Below, piece by piece: positions 7,265 to 16,000 of a stretch of 23,788 bases of DNA (the first letter of the stretch is position 1; each line of letters begins with the position of its first letter). Source of the DNA: a virus. The stretch is from positions 1 through 23,788 of IMG/VR virus record IMGVR_UViG_3300040806_001989; one strand, written 5' to 3'. The notes under the pieces were generated by a model. That model made no database searches and was not told the origin of the DNA. It saw only the letters and a program-made list of their open reading frames with translations. A program made the position numbers and the translations under genes.

Positions 7265-7886
7265 TAAATATCTTTTCTTTTAAAATGTTTACTACATCGT
7301 AACTTAGTAAAACTTCGTTATGACTTAATGCAAATTTTATATCAGTTACATTTTTAAAATTATCAGGATAAGATTCTTGTGTTAGAACCGTTAGTAAACC
7401 ATCATTTTTTTCTTGACCAAATCCTGCTAATACATTACCACCGCCAGATGAACCTGTGGTAATAATATTAGTTATCTTAAAATTATTGTTTAAGTTAGAT
7501 AATGATTGAATTATGTCACTATCTGGTCTTGTGTTTTGAAACAGTTTACTTTGCCTAAATACTAGGTTTAACCACTTAGCAGTTCTGCTACCTTTCCAAG
7601 GAGCACTTAAAGAAATAAAATTTTCTACATTTGCATCGATGCGACTAGCAAGATACATACCTAGTAGACAACCATAACTATGGCATACAAGGTGTACTTG
7701 TTCACCTGCTAAGTTGTCTACATAGTACTTGTGGAATCTATTTACAATATCATCAAAGTCTTCATGAACATCATACTCTAAACAATGAGAACTATGCTCA
7801 GGTAGAAACAAATTAAAATATTCATAACTCAGAGCAGATTGCCCAGTGCCATGTAAAAAAATTATATTCTTAATTTCTGAAGGCAT
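7257..7886 (-). CDS. Lipase-like alpha/beta hydrolase
   Basis: A 209-aa protein from the preferred ATG at 7886. It has the full signature of a serine alpha/beta hydrolase: oxyanion-hole HGTG after the first strand (IIFLHGTG, residues 12-15), nucleophile elbow CHSYG (Ser70), a lipase-like NDGLL with the probable acid Asp162, and SHNEVL with the catalytic His189. LSAPWKGS after the nucleophile is like triacylglycerol lipases. Substrate is unknown; an ester or lipid is likely from the family. No signal peptide or transmembrane helix is seen, so it is probably cytoplasmic. An upstream in-frame ATG at 7943 would add 19 residues but overlap the previous gene by 74 bases; 7886 overlaps it by 17 and starts directly at the fold. 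It is the middle gene of a three-gene minus-strand operon and is not part of the T4 baseplate set. Confidence 0.82.
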   Translation of the reverse strand: MPSEIKNIIFLHGTGQSALSYEYFNLFLPEHSSHCLEYDVHEDFDDIVNRFHKYYVDNLAGEQVHLVCHSYGCLLGMYLASRIDANVENFISLSAPWKGSRTAKWLNLVFRQSKLFQNTRPDSDIIQSLSNLNNNFKITNIITTGSSGGGNVLAGFGQEKNDGLLTVLTQESYPDNFKNVTDIKFALSHNEVLLSYDVVNILKEKIFNE

Positions 7887-8145
7887 TCTTGATAAGCATC
7901 TCCATGTCTTTAAACTCTTGTGGTATCTTGTCTTTTTGACCAACTAAGTTGACCATTTCAAAAAGAACATACTTTTTAGTAAAGGAATCGTAGATTCCTA
8001 TAGACTCAAAACGGTTCTTCTTTTTAGATACCATTTTGTGAAAACGGTTACCATAACCTGTGGATTGATCCGAGCCGGCTAACTTTCTGTTGGCTTTCTC
8101 GGCATTTTTGCAAATATTGTCAAAATATTCTATAACGTTACGCAT
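7870..8145 (-). CDS. 91-aa protein of unknown function
   Basis: I do not recognise this protein. It starts MRNVIEYFDNI, is basic in the middle (MVSKKKNRFES) and has two beta-like segments (SIGIYDS, KYVLFEMVNLV) before a terminal helix. No signal peptide or catalytic motif is visible. The frame stays open up to 8292, but the true start is taken as the ATG at 8145: AGGA at 8154-8151 sits five bases upstream, and the extra 49 codons would run through the promoter, the palindrome and the opposing late box. It is the first gene of the minus-strand island and overlaps the hydrolase start by 17 bases, suggesting a shared transcript and perhaps a shared role. Confidence 0.72.
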   Translation of the reverse strand: MRNVIEYFDNICKNAEKANRKLAGSDQSTGYGNRFHKMVSKKKNRFESIGIYDSFTKKYVLFEMVNLVGQKDKIPQEFKDMEMLIKNAFRN

Positions 8146-8150
8146 TTTTT

Positions 8151-8154
8151 TCCT
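8151..8154 (-). promoter_or_regulatory. Ribosome binding site choosing the start of the 91-aa gene
   Basis: AGGA on the minus strand, five A residues before the ATG at 8145. It favours this start over upstream in-frame codons. Confidence 0.7.
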
Positions 8155-8202
8155 ATAATGTGTAAAATATGAATTAAATGTGATTTCCATCACACGCCAT
8201 AT

Positions 8203-8231
8203 AATATATATTATAACACAAATAAAGTCAA
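8203..8231 (-). promoter_or_regulatory. Host sigma70-type promoter for the hydrolase island
   Basis: Minus-strand TTGACT (8231-8226), 17 bases, then TATATT (8208-8203): 5/6 at each hexamer with optimal spacing. The -35 context (GTTGACTTT) is the same as in the gp55 promoter at 2029-2057. A perfect TATAAT also occurs at 8215-8210 but only 10 bases from the -35, too close to pair with it. Initiation near 8196 would leave a leader of about 50 bases before the 91-aa gene. Confidence 0.7.
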
Positions 8232-8247
8232 CCGTTTTTTTGGTTGA

Positions 8248-8265
8248 TTTAAAACATGTTTTAAA
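8248..8265. repeat. 18-bp perfect palindrome in the divergent promoter region
   Basis: TTTAAAACATGTTTTAAA reads the same on both strands with no spacer. It lies 16 bp upstream of the minus-strand -35 hexamer and 7 bp before the plus-strand late box. Symmetry and position suit a binding site for a dimeric regulator; no binding protein can be named. It is very AT-rich, so chance symmetry is less improbable than usual. Confidence 0.6.
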
Positions 8266-8272
8266 GGTTCTT

Positions 8273-8280
8273 GATAAATA
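8273..8280 (+). promoter_or_regulatory. T4-type late promoter for the gp25-gp6 operon
   Basis: GATAAATA, identical to the late box at 2097-2104. Only five bases separate it from the gp25 ATG at 8286, so with T4 late start geometry the transcript would begin at or beside that ATG. No Shine-Dalgarno sequence lies between. Confidence 0.75.
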
Positions 8281-8285
8281 TTGAT

Positions 8286-8657
8286 ATGGCAAACATATAT
8301 CGAGGCTTTAGTACGCAAGGAAAAATTAGACCCCCGTATACACTAACGGATGGCGAACTAATTAAAACTGACTTACTCAATGAACTCAAGGCTAAAAAAG
8401 GCGAGAGAGTAATGAGACCTTCCTTTGGCACTAGAATTGAAGACATACTTATGAACCCACTGGATAAGTTTCTTATCCAGGAAGTAGAAGATGAGGTTCG
8501 TAGAGTAGTGTTGAAAGATTCTAGAGTAGAACTACAGGACATATTCACTGAAGCACTTGATCATACTGTTAAAATTGTAGTGAATCTTAAAATATTACCT
8601 TTCCTTGATGAAGAGGTACTATATTTAAATTTCACAAGAAATAATACAGAGACTTAA
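8286..8657 (+). CDS. 25: gp25-like baseplate wedge protein
   Basis: A 123-aa protein, close to T4 gp25 (132 aa). It begins MANIYRGFST and carries the family hallmark GERVMRPSFGTRIEDILMNP (about residues 39-58), followed by a helix QEVEDEVRRVVL and paired beta strands (VKIVVNLKIL, EVLYLNFTR). gp25 is the most conserved wedge subunit of contractile injection systems; with gp6 and gp7 it links the baseplate to the sheath. An upstream TTG at 8271 could add five residues, but it would place the start inside the late box region; the ATG matches the usual MANIY N-terminus. The gp6 ATG follows the TAA after one base. Confidence 0.95.
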   Translation: MANIYRGFSTQGKIRPPYTLTDGELIKTDLLNELKAKKGERVMRPSFGTRIEDILMNPLDKFLIQEVEDEVRRVVLKDSRVELQDIFTEALDHTVKIVVNLKILPFLDEEVLYLNFTRNNTET

Positions 8658-8658
8658 G

Positions 8659-11600
8659 ATGGCAATAAACAGCAGACAAAATAATCTATTCGCGGCTGAA
8701 GACTGGGAAGTAGCCTACCAAGCATATAGTCAAGTAGACTTTCAAGCATATGACTTTGATACTATTCGTAAAGCAATGGTCGAATACATCAAAACTAATT
8801 TTCCTGAAAATTTTAATGACTACATAGAAAGTTCAGAATTCATAGCAATCATAGAATTGCTGGCATATCTTGCTCAAAGTATTGCATTTAGAATGGATGT
8901 CAATACTAGAGAAAACTTTTTAGAAACAGCAGAAAGACGAGATTCAGTATTTAAACTTGCAAGACAGTTAGGATATAATCCTAAAAGAAACATTGCGGCA
9001 AGTGGTTTGGCAAAAATAGTAAGTGTTGCAACATCGGAACCTTTAACTGATAGTTCAGGTACACCTCTTAACAATAGAACAGTAAGTTGGAATGATGCCA
9101 ACAACCCAGACAGTTACGAACAATTTATTACTATATTAAATAGTGCGTTTGGTAACGTGAACAGATTTAGTAAGCCTGTTAAATCAGGTACAGTTGGAGG
9201 TATTGCTACTGACAAGTACGATGTTAAAACTCCTGCAAATGCTCCTTTGACGTTTAATTTTAAAAGAGACATAAACGGTATTAGTAGAGCATTTGACTTT
9301 GTAAACGTAGAATTTGATGATGCAGGGTTCTTTTATGAAAAGCACCCAGACCCAAAAAACGATTTTTCTATAGTACACAGAAACGATGGATTAGGATTAT
9401 CCAGTAACAATACAGGTTTCTTTATGATGTTCAAACAAGGAACATTAGCAAACCAAGAATTTAATTTTGCACAACCAGTAGAAAATAGACAACAAACAAT
9501 TGGCGTTGACGACATCAACGAAACTGATGTTTACTTGCAACAAATAGATTCAGACAGAAGTGTATTAGCAAAATGGGAAAAAGTGCCTAACACAATTGGA
9601 CAAACACTAATGTACAACGTGAAGGCAAAACAAACACCATTACTTTATGCTGTACAAAACTTAGGTACCGGTGGTATCAACTTGCAATTTGCAGATGGCA
9701 ACTTTGCTAATGTGCCTGTTGGAAACTATAGAGTGTATTACAGAACAAGTGATAATGAAAGATTTAGTGTACAGCCAGATGACTTTGGTGTTGTAACAAC
9801 ATCTATACCTTATGTAAATGGTGATGGTAAAAACTACGAACTTACAATTACAACAAGATTAGAAAATGCTGTAAACAACAGTTTGCCTGCAGAAACTATA
9901 GCAGGTATTAAAGAAAGAGCACCACAATCATACTACTCACAAGATAGAATGATAAGTGCCCAAGATTACCAAGTACTCCCTTTAGCAAAGAGTACTAATA
10001 TTTCAAAACTTAAAGTAACAAATAAAACACATGCTGGACATAGTAGATATATTGATATCACAGATCCAACAAGCACCTTTCAAACTACAACTTCGATCGC
10101 AGAAGATGGTGCATTGTATTCAGAGAAATCAAACTCATCTGATTACTTTAATTTTGACAATGTAAATACACCGTTGGATTTTGTGAATACAAAAATACCA
10201 ACTATACTTAAAAATCAAAAATTAAATGATTTTATATACAGTGATTTCAGAGATTCTTTTTTAAATACCGCATCTTACAAAGATACATTTAATTTAGAAC
10301 TTTTTAATATTGCATGGAATACATTACCTAAAAAAGATACAGGTAGTAAAGGTTTCCTAACAGAAACATATACAACTAATAATGCTATAGATTTAAACAC
10401 AGCAAATAATTTATTTAAAATTATACAGGCTGGCTCAGTAATGAAATTTTATGACCCTGCTAACGTAGGTGATTACAAATGGGCTAAGATAGTAAGCATT
10501 ACAAACAATGCGATTAGAACTGCTAGTGGAACTAATGTAGATGGTCCTATCACATTAGATAGAGAGATACCAAATGGTTGGAAATCAGATCAAATTATTA
10601 CTGTTTTAAGAAAAACATTGTTTGCATTAGAAAGAAATGAATTACAAACTGCTTTAGCAAGTAAAAGAACATTTGGATTGAGATTTGATCCTGCTGACAA
10701 TAGATATTACATTATAGAAAATAATAACTTATCTGATCAAGTCGAATTTGACATTGCAAATGCTGGAGACGAAACAGGCGGACAAGCAGATGCAAGTTGG
10801 ATCTTAAAATTCACTTATGTACCAATTGATGCTACAGCATATAGATACAATATAGAAATTAGAGGCACACAATTTATTTTTGAAAGCCTAGAAGAAGTTA
10901 GATTTTATAATGTAAACACAAATAGAATACAAGATAGTGCAACAGGTTTAGCACTATATGACACCGTAGAGCTTACATCATTAAATGTAAGACCAAGTTT
11001 TAGCGAAGTATTCGAATGGAGAGATACAAACGATAACAATATTGGTGATAAGTGGTATCTTGTAAGTACAGGTGATACGTTTAATAACATACCTCTTATT
11101 TCTAGAAACATAGAATACAGTGATTTAGAAGTCAGTATTACATCTAATTTTGGACTATGGAAAGAAGGTTCTTCATCAAGTGGAGAATTTGTAGATGAAA
11201 TCACATTGCAGTTAGGCACAAGTCCAAACACAACAGACGATGCAAATGTTGTTGTTGTGAAAAACTCAGGTCTAATTGATAGTTTACCAATAGTAAACGT
11301 GGCGTTTACAAATGCTACATTTGGGGTGAACATTTTAGACAATAACGGTAATATTGCTTACGCATATAATAAAGAAGGTACATCCTTTAACAATAATAGA
11401 ACATTAGGACCAGGCGCCGGCGGTGACGGTTTTGGATTATACCTACTTGATAGTAATGTAACAACACAATCAGGTAACCTACAAATTAGATTAGATGAAA
11501 GACAACACTATGCTGTTGATAGTACTGCAAGACAAAATAGAAGTGATACTATAGAAGTTAGATATGTAACTGATACAACAAGGTTAGAAAATCCAATCAT

Positions 11601-13086
11601 TTATAGTGCTATTGGAAACTTTACATATCCAGATGGGTTTACTGATCCTAAAAAAGTAAAAGTAACACCTGTAAACACCGAAGGTGGAGATGCCCCTAAC
11701 AATCCTATTCAATTTGCGGATTTTGTGGGTCGCGATGATATAGTACTATTTGAAGAATACGAAGAATTTGATGGTTATTCATATACAAGACCTGTTAAAG
11801 CAGGCATACTAGATTTAAGAAAAGAGAACGGCGTAAACTTTAGTTCAGACTATTCAAGAATTGCCGGAAACAGTATTGGTGATGCAGAAAATAATACAGG
11901 TACTGTACATTCTACAAACGATTATGATTACTACTTGGTTAAAAGTAAATCAGTTATAGAAGGCTCTGGTAACCCTAATACATCATTTGATAACACTATT
12001 GGTAAATTGCATAACAAAAAAGTTTATGCAAAAGCAGATGGCAAAGTTTATCAAATGTCAAAAAGTAGTACAAATTTACAGAGAGTGTCTCATTATGAAT
12101 CATCGTCTCATTTTGCTAAAAAAGGAAGAAGTTTTACACAAAACACAAATGCAAAAAGACAACAACCAGTTGTATTTAAATGGACTCACATTGCAGATAA
12201 TAGTGTAAGAATAGATCCAAGTATTAGTAATATACATGAAATGTTTATTTTAACAACAACATATTACAACAAAATGCAATCATATTTAAATGTGCCAGGT
12301 ACAGATTATCCTACACCACCAACTCCGTCTGAACTAGAAACAGAGTTTATGCATTTAAATGATTTAAAATCAGCAAGTGATCAACTAGTTTTTAGAAGTG
12401 GTAAATTTAAATTATTATTTGGTGACGATGCAGAACCAGAATTACAAGCAAGATTTAAAGTTGTTAGGCTTCCAGGAACAAGTCTAAGTGACAACGAAAT
12501 AAGAACACAAGTTATTGCCGCAGTCAATAGATATTTCAATATCGAAAATTGGGACTTTGGTGATACATTCTACTTTACAGAATTAAGTAGTTATATACAT
12601 CAGCAGGTAGGTAATGCAATAGGAAGTATTGTTATAGTACCAAAAACTGCTAGTGGTGTATTTGGAGATTTATTCCAAGTTAAATCAGATGCAGATGAAT
12701 TGTTTATAAGTACTGCAAACATTTTAGATATCGATGTTGTAGACAAACTTACACAATCTAATATTAGACCAGACAAATCATCAACAGGACTTTTAACAAC
12801 ATATGACGGTGCTACAAATCAAGTAGGACCATATGCTATCAATGGATACTATCCATTATATGCAACAAAAGAAGCGGCTGATTTTGCAGGAGATGGAACT
12901 AGTCATACACATGAATTCTTTGGTAAAGTGTTTTACATGCCAAATGGCATAATGCATTATCATGGAACTTATGTATTAGATCAAAGTGTAGCCACAAATG
13001 CTACAGGAAATACAATTACATTGAACAACACCTTGTCTACTAATTCAGCAGATAACACAGGTGGTTCATCAGGCAATGGATATTAA
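8659..13086 (+). CDS. 6: gp6-like baseplate wedge protein, very long form
   Basis: A 1475-aa protein, over twice the length of T4 gp6 (660 aa). The N-terminal 120 residues are clearly gp6-like: SQVDFQAYDFDTIRKAMVEY, then SEFIAIIELLAYLAQSIAFR, NTRENFLETAERRDSVFKLA and GYNPKRN. Another gp6 block is APQSYYSQDRMISAQDYQVL near residues 422-441. The family-like C-terminal part is at about 1218-1335 (PTPPTPSEL, ELQARFKVVRLPGTSL, NWDFGDTFYFTELSSYIHQQ). The roughly 750 residues between are beta-rich and Asn/Thr/Gly-rich and account for the extra length. After the gp6 end, about 1385-1445 is a separate small module with HTHEF and MPNGIMHYHG. In the family gp6 dimers form the ring holding the wedges together and drive sheath contraction. 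It belongs to the late operon begun at gp25. Confidence 0.88.
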   Translation: MAINSRQNNLFAAEDWEVAYQAYSQVDFQAYDFDTIRKAMVEYIKTNFPENFNDYIESSEFIAIIELLAYLAQSIAFRMDVNTRENFLETAERRDSVFKLARQLGYNPKRNIAASGLAKIVSVATSEPLTDSSGTPLNNRTVSWNDANNPDSYEQFITILNSAFGNVNRFSKPVKSGTVGGIATDKYDVKTPANAPLTFNFKRDINGISRAFDFVNVEFDDAGFFYEKHPDPKNDFSIVHRNDGLGLSSNNTGFFMMFKQGTLANQEFNFAQPVENRQQTIGVDDINETDVYLQQIDSDRSVLAKWEKVPNTIGQTLMYNVKAKQTPLLYAVQNLGTGGINLQFADGNFANVPVGNYRVYYRTSDNERFSVQPDDFGVVTTSIPYVNGDGKNYELTITTRLENAVNNSLPAETIAGIKERAPQSYYSQDRMISAQDYQVLPLAKSTNISKLKVTNKTHAGHSRYIDITDPTSTFQTTTSIAEDGALYSEKSNSSDYFNFDNVNTPLDFVNTKIPTILKNQKLNDFIYSDFRDSFLNTASYKDTFNLELFNIAWNTLPKKDTGSKGFLTETYTTNNAIDLNTANNLFKIIQAGSVMKFYDPANVGDYKWAKIVSITNNAIRTASGTNVDGPITLDREIPNGWKSDQIITVLRKTLFALERNELQTALASKRTFGLRFDPADNRYYIIENNNLSDQVEFDIANAGDETGGQADASWILKFTYVPIDATAYRYNIEIRGTQFIFESLEEVRFYNVNTNRIQDSATGLALYDTVELTSLNVRPSFSEVFEWRDTNDNNIGDKWYLVSTGDTFNNIPLISRNIEYSDLEVSITSNFGLWKEGSSSSGEFVDEITLQLGTSPNTTDDANVVVVKNSGLIDSLPIVNVAFTNATFGVNILDNNGNIAYAYNKEGTSFNNNRTLGPGAGGDGFGLYLLDSNVTTQSGNLQIRLDERQHYAVDSTARQNRSDTIEVRYVTDTTRLENPIIYSAIGNFTYPDGFTDPKKVKVTPVNTEGGDAPNNPIQFADFVGRDDIVLFEEYEEFDGYSYTRPVKAGILDLRKENGVNFSSDYSRIAGNSIGDAENNTGTVHSTNDYDYYLVKSKSVIEGSGNPNTSFDNTIGKLHNKKVYAKADGKVYQMSKSSTNLQRVSHYESSSHFAKKGRSFTQNTNAKRQQPVVFKWTHIADNSVRIDPSISNIHEMFILTTTYYNKMQSYLNVPGTDYPTPPTPSELETEFMHLNDLKSASDQLVFRSGKFKLLFGDDAEPELQARFKVVRLPGTSLSDNEIRTQVIAAVNRYFNIENWDFGDTFYFTELSSYIHQQVGNAIGSIVIVPKTASGVFGDLFQVKSDADELFISTANILDIDVVDKLTQSNIRPDKSSTGLLTTYDGATNQVGPYAINGYYPLYATKEAADFAGDGTSHTHEFFGKVFYMPNGIMHYHGTYVLDQSVATNATGNTITLNNTLSTNSADNTGGSSGNGY
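12810..12990 (+). other. His-rich C-terminal module of gp6
   Basis: Encodes a compact segment at about residues 1385-1445 with GYYPLYATKEAA, then SHTHEFFGKVFYMPNG and HYHG. The arrangement HTHxF, about 10 residues, MPNGxxxYHG recurs, as I recall it, in other marine phage structural proteins, and four to five clustered His residues suggest metal binding or a small adhesion domain. It is followed by a Thr/Asn/Ser/Gly tail. Function is inferred. Confidence 0.55.
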
Positions 13087-13091
13087 AATAA

Positions 13092-16000
13092 ATGGCTGAT
13101 AAAAAGTATAAAGACTTACCAACGAATATTCAGACAACTACTGTTAAAAACTTTTTCGAAAGTACAGTAGAACAGTTATTCAGCAAAGCAAATGTTGAAA
13201 ACTTGTCTGCATATATTGGAAGAAAAGAGTTCGACGACTATAACCCAGATACAGATGTATATGTTCCTCAGAGCACACCTAACAGAGAAAAATATAGTTT
13301 AGAACCAGTAGTCAATAGTGTAGATCAACTAACAGGATTAAGTACTAATTTAATGTTCTACGATGACTTTTTAAATGTTTTAAAAAGTTATGGTGTCGAT
13401 ACACAAAACCAAAACAATTTATTCAGTTCAAACTTTTACAGTTTGTTACCTCCCATTGATGAAGATAAATTTGTAAATTTCCAAGAATATTTTTGGAGTC
13501 CAGAAGGACCACAAGCAATAGTAGTTAGTGGTACAGCAAGTCAACCTATAAACATTTTAAAAGATATTATTGGTAAAAAAACATTTACTGATCCATCAGG
13601 ATATACATTTAAAAATGGTGCAGTGGTAGAATTTGCAGGTGACTATGTGATACCTCAAACATACAAAGACAGTAGGTACATTATAGAAGGTGTTGGCAAC
13701 AGTATTATTTTACATAATAAGGAACAAAATTTTTCAGCAAGTTTTTCAACTCCTTCTTTTGCCCCTTGGGATCAAGAAATAATAACAGGTGAATCTAACT
13801 TAATTTTAACCGACATACCTCAAGGTGCAGTATCAGAAAGTATTATTGCAACACATGGTTATCTTGATACTAGTACAGGTTTATATTACTACTTTGATGC
13901 AGAAGGTGAGCAGTCCACAGTACCAGTCAATTCGTTACAAGATATAGACTTAAACGGTAATCCTTTTTGGGAAGGCTACGTTTCAGAAGCAGATGGCTTC
14001 TTAGTTTATATAAATGATGGAATATATGGATTTGACAATGAACCATGGGACGGTGGTAACACTCAGGAAACACCAGATTACATTCTTATGCAACGTGGTG
14101 CACAAGATAAAAATATTTGGAGTAGAATAAACTTTTGGCATCATAAAAACAATTTCATAGATTCGGGTTCTGAATTACCAGGTAAAGAATTTAGAGCAAA
14201 AAGACCTATTTTAGAATTTGATAGAGATATAGAAGTATACAATTTTGGTACCTTAGGTCTAGACTTTAATGCTGATTTATCAGCCGCAGGTTATACTAAG
14301 GCTGAAATAGAAGGTAGACCAATATCAGCACCAATTGACAGTCAAGGCATCAAAGAAGAAAATATAGTTTTAATACCAGATGATACCGAAGATAATGCAA
14401 AATATGTTTATATTGTAAAAGCATCAACAACTAAAACAGTTGTAGGTAGTGTATCAAATAGTTCAACCTTTATTGTTGACGACATATCAGACGTTTATCT
14501 ATATTCAACTATTACAGGCAATGGCATTAGTACTACTGTGCAAGTTGAAGATATTGATACTAGCTCTAAAATGATTACAACTAGTGCAAATGTAACACTT
14601 ACAGATCAGCAAAGCATTACATTTGGTGATAGAGTTATACTTAAAAGAAAACCAGCAGACAATAACCCTGTAGGTGCAGTAGACGGCGATAGTAATTTTA
14701 TACCGTTTGTGCCTGAAGTTGGTAATAGTATTTCTATTCTATTTGGTTCTCAAAATCAAGGTACAGAATATTTTTGGGATGGAAAAAAATGGATATTAGG
14801 TCAAAAGAAAACTAGAGTAAACAGTCCTATATTGTTTAAAGCATATGACGGTAATAGAAATATTGTTGATGATGATTTAGTATACCCTGAATCATCTTTT
14901 AAAGGAACAAAATTATTTTCTTATAAAGATGCAACATCAAATACACAGAATGATAGTGTTTTAGGATTTCCTCTACAGTATAAAAACTTTAATAACTTCA
15001 GCGAAATTGTTTTTAACAACAATTTAAGTTCTGACGTAATTAGTTATGTACCTTTTGGTGGCACAACAAACTCTTACATAAATGGATACTTGTATTACAA
15101 GCAAAGATTAAGCAACGGTAACATAGAATATAGAACTATGTGGAGAGGACAAAATACTCCTTTCGAACAAGTAATCGAAGATAGATATCAAATATCTCAA
15201 GATCTTGTAGATGCAAAAACTGTAATTTATAATATATCAGCAACACCCACAGATAGCAATGATATAAGAGTTTATATCAACGGTAAACGTACTAAGGCGT
15301 TTACATATAATAGTGTATTGACTGCTATTCAGTTTGCAAGTTTTGGGTTAAAATTAAATGATATAATTGATATTAAAACAAAAACTAGCACCGGGCATAT
15401 ATTAGGTGAAAACCGAACTGGTAGATATGAAATACCACTAAGTTGGGACTCAAACACTGATAAAGTTGATATCTTTGAAATCAGCGAACCACAATACCTT
15501 GAACATTTTAAAAATTTAATAAACAATCAAGAGCACATTGATGGTGAGCCTCTTGGAAGTAATAACTTTAGTAATCTAACAAAAGAAATAAAATATGCAG
15601 ACAAAATTGTACAGACAGACGATGACTTGCAAACTGCGGCTTTCCTAGTTAGCAATGATAACTTTAATATTATTGATGCCATAAGATATAATGCAGAAGA
15701 GTATATCAAGTATAAAAACAGATTAAGAAAAGAGATTAAACGTTACATTGATGGCAACGATATAATTGGTTTAACAAACAGCAATATATTAGAACTTGCA
15801 ATACAAAATGTTATAGCATACAATCCAGGCAAACTAGTATTTGATTACAGTTACATGTTAGCAATTGGTGATAGATACGACGAAGAAACTATTGTAATCA
15901 ATAACGTAAATCAAAAAGAATATGTCTTATCTAGATATAGCGATTTAACTAAAGTAGAAAATGTAGTTTACGTTTACGAAACAGACAGCGAAGGTAAAGA

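Noticed and set aside
8271-8285. TTG start five codons upstream for gp25
   Set aside because: It overlaps the late box, so it would lie upstream of the predicted transcript, and the ATG gives the usual MANIY N-terminus. It cannot be fully excluded.
8146-8292. Upstream extension of the 91-aa gene to a 140-aa protein starting at 8292
   Set aside because: The extra 49 codons cross the host-type promoter, the palindrome and the late box, and would overlap the gp25 start. A good AGGA-ATG start exists at 8145.
10905-11342. 145-aa minus-strand open frame opposite gp6, and several like it opposite gp6 and the giant gene
   Set aside because: All are antisense to continuous, family-supported coding frames; their Ser/Val/Leu-rich translations mirror the Asn/Thr/Asp-rich plus-strand protein.
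11987-12208. 73-aa plus-strand frame within gp6
   Set aside because: Out-of-frame shadow of gp6 with no ribosome binding site and no recognisable content.
13085-13093. AAAATAAAT before the giant gene as a late promoter
   Set aside because: It differs from the two GATAAATA boxes, overlaps the gp6 stop and the ATG itself, and the gene is already in the gp25-gp6 operon.
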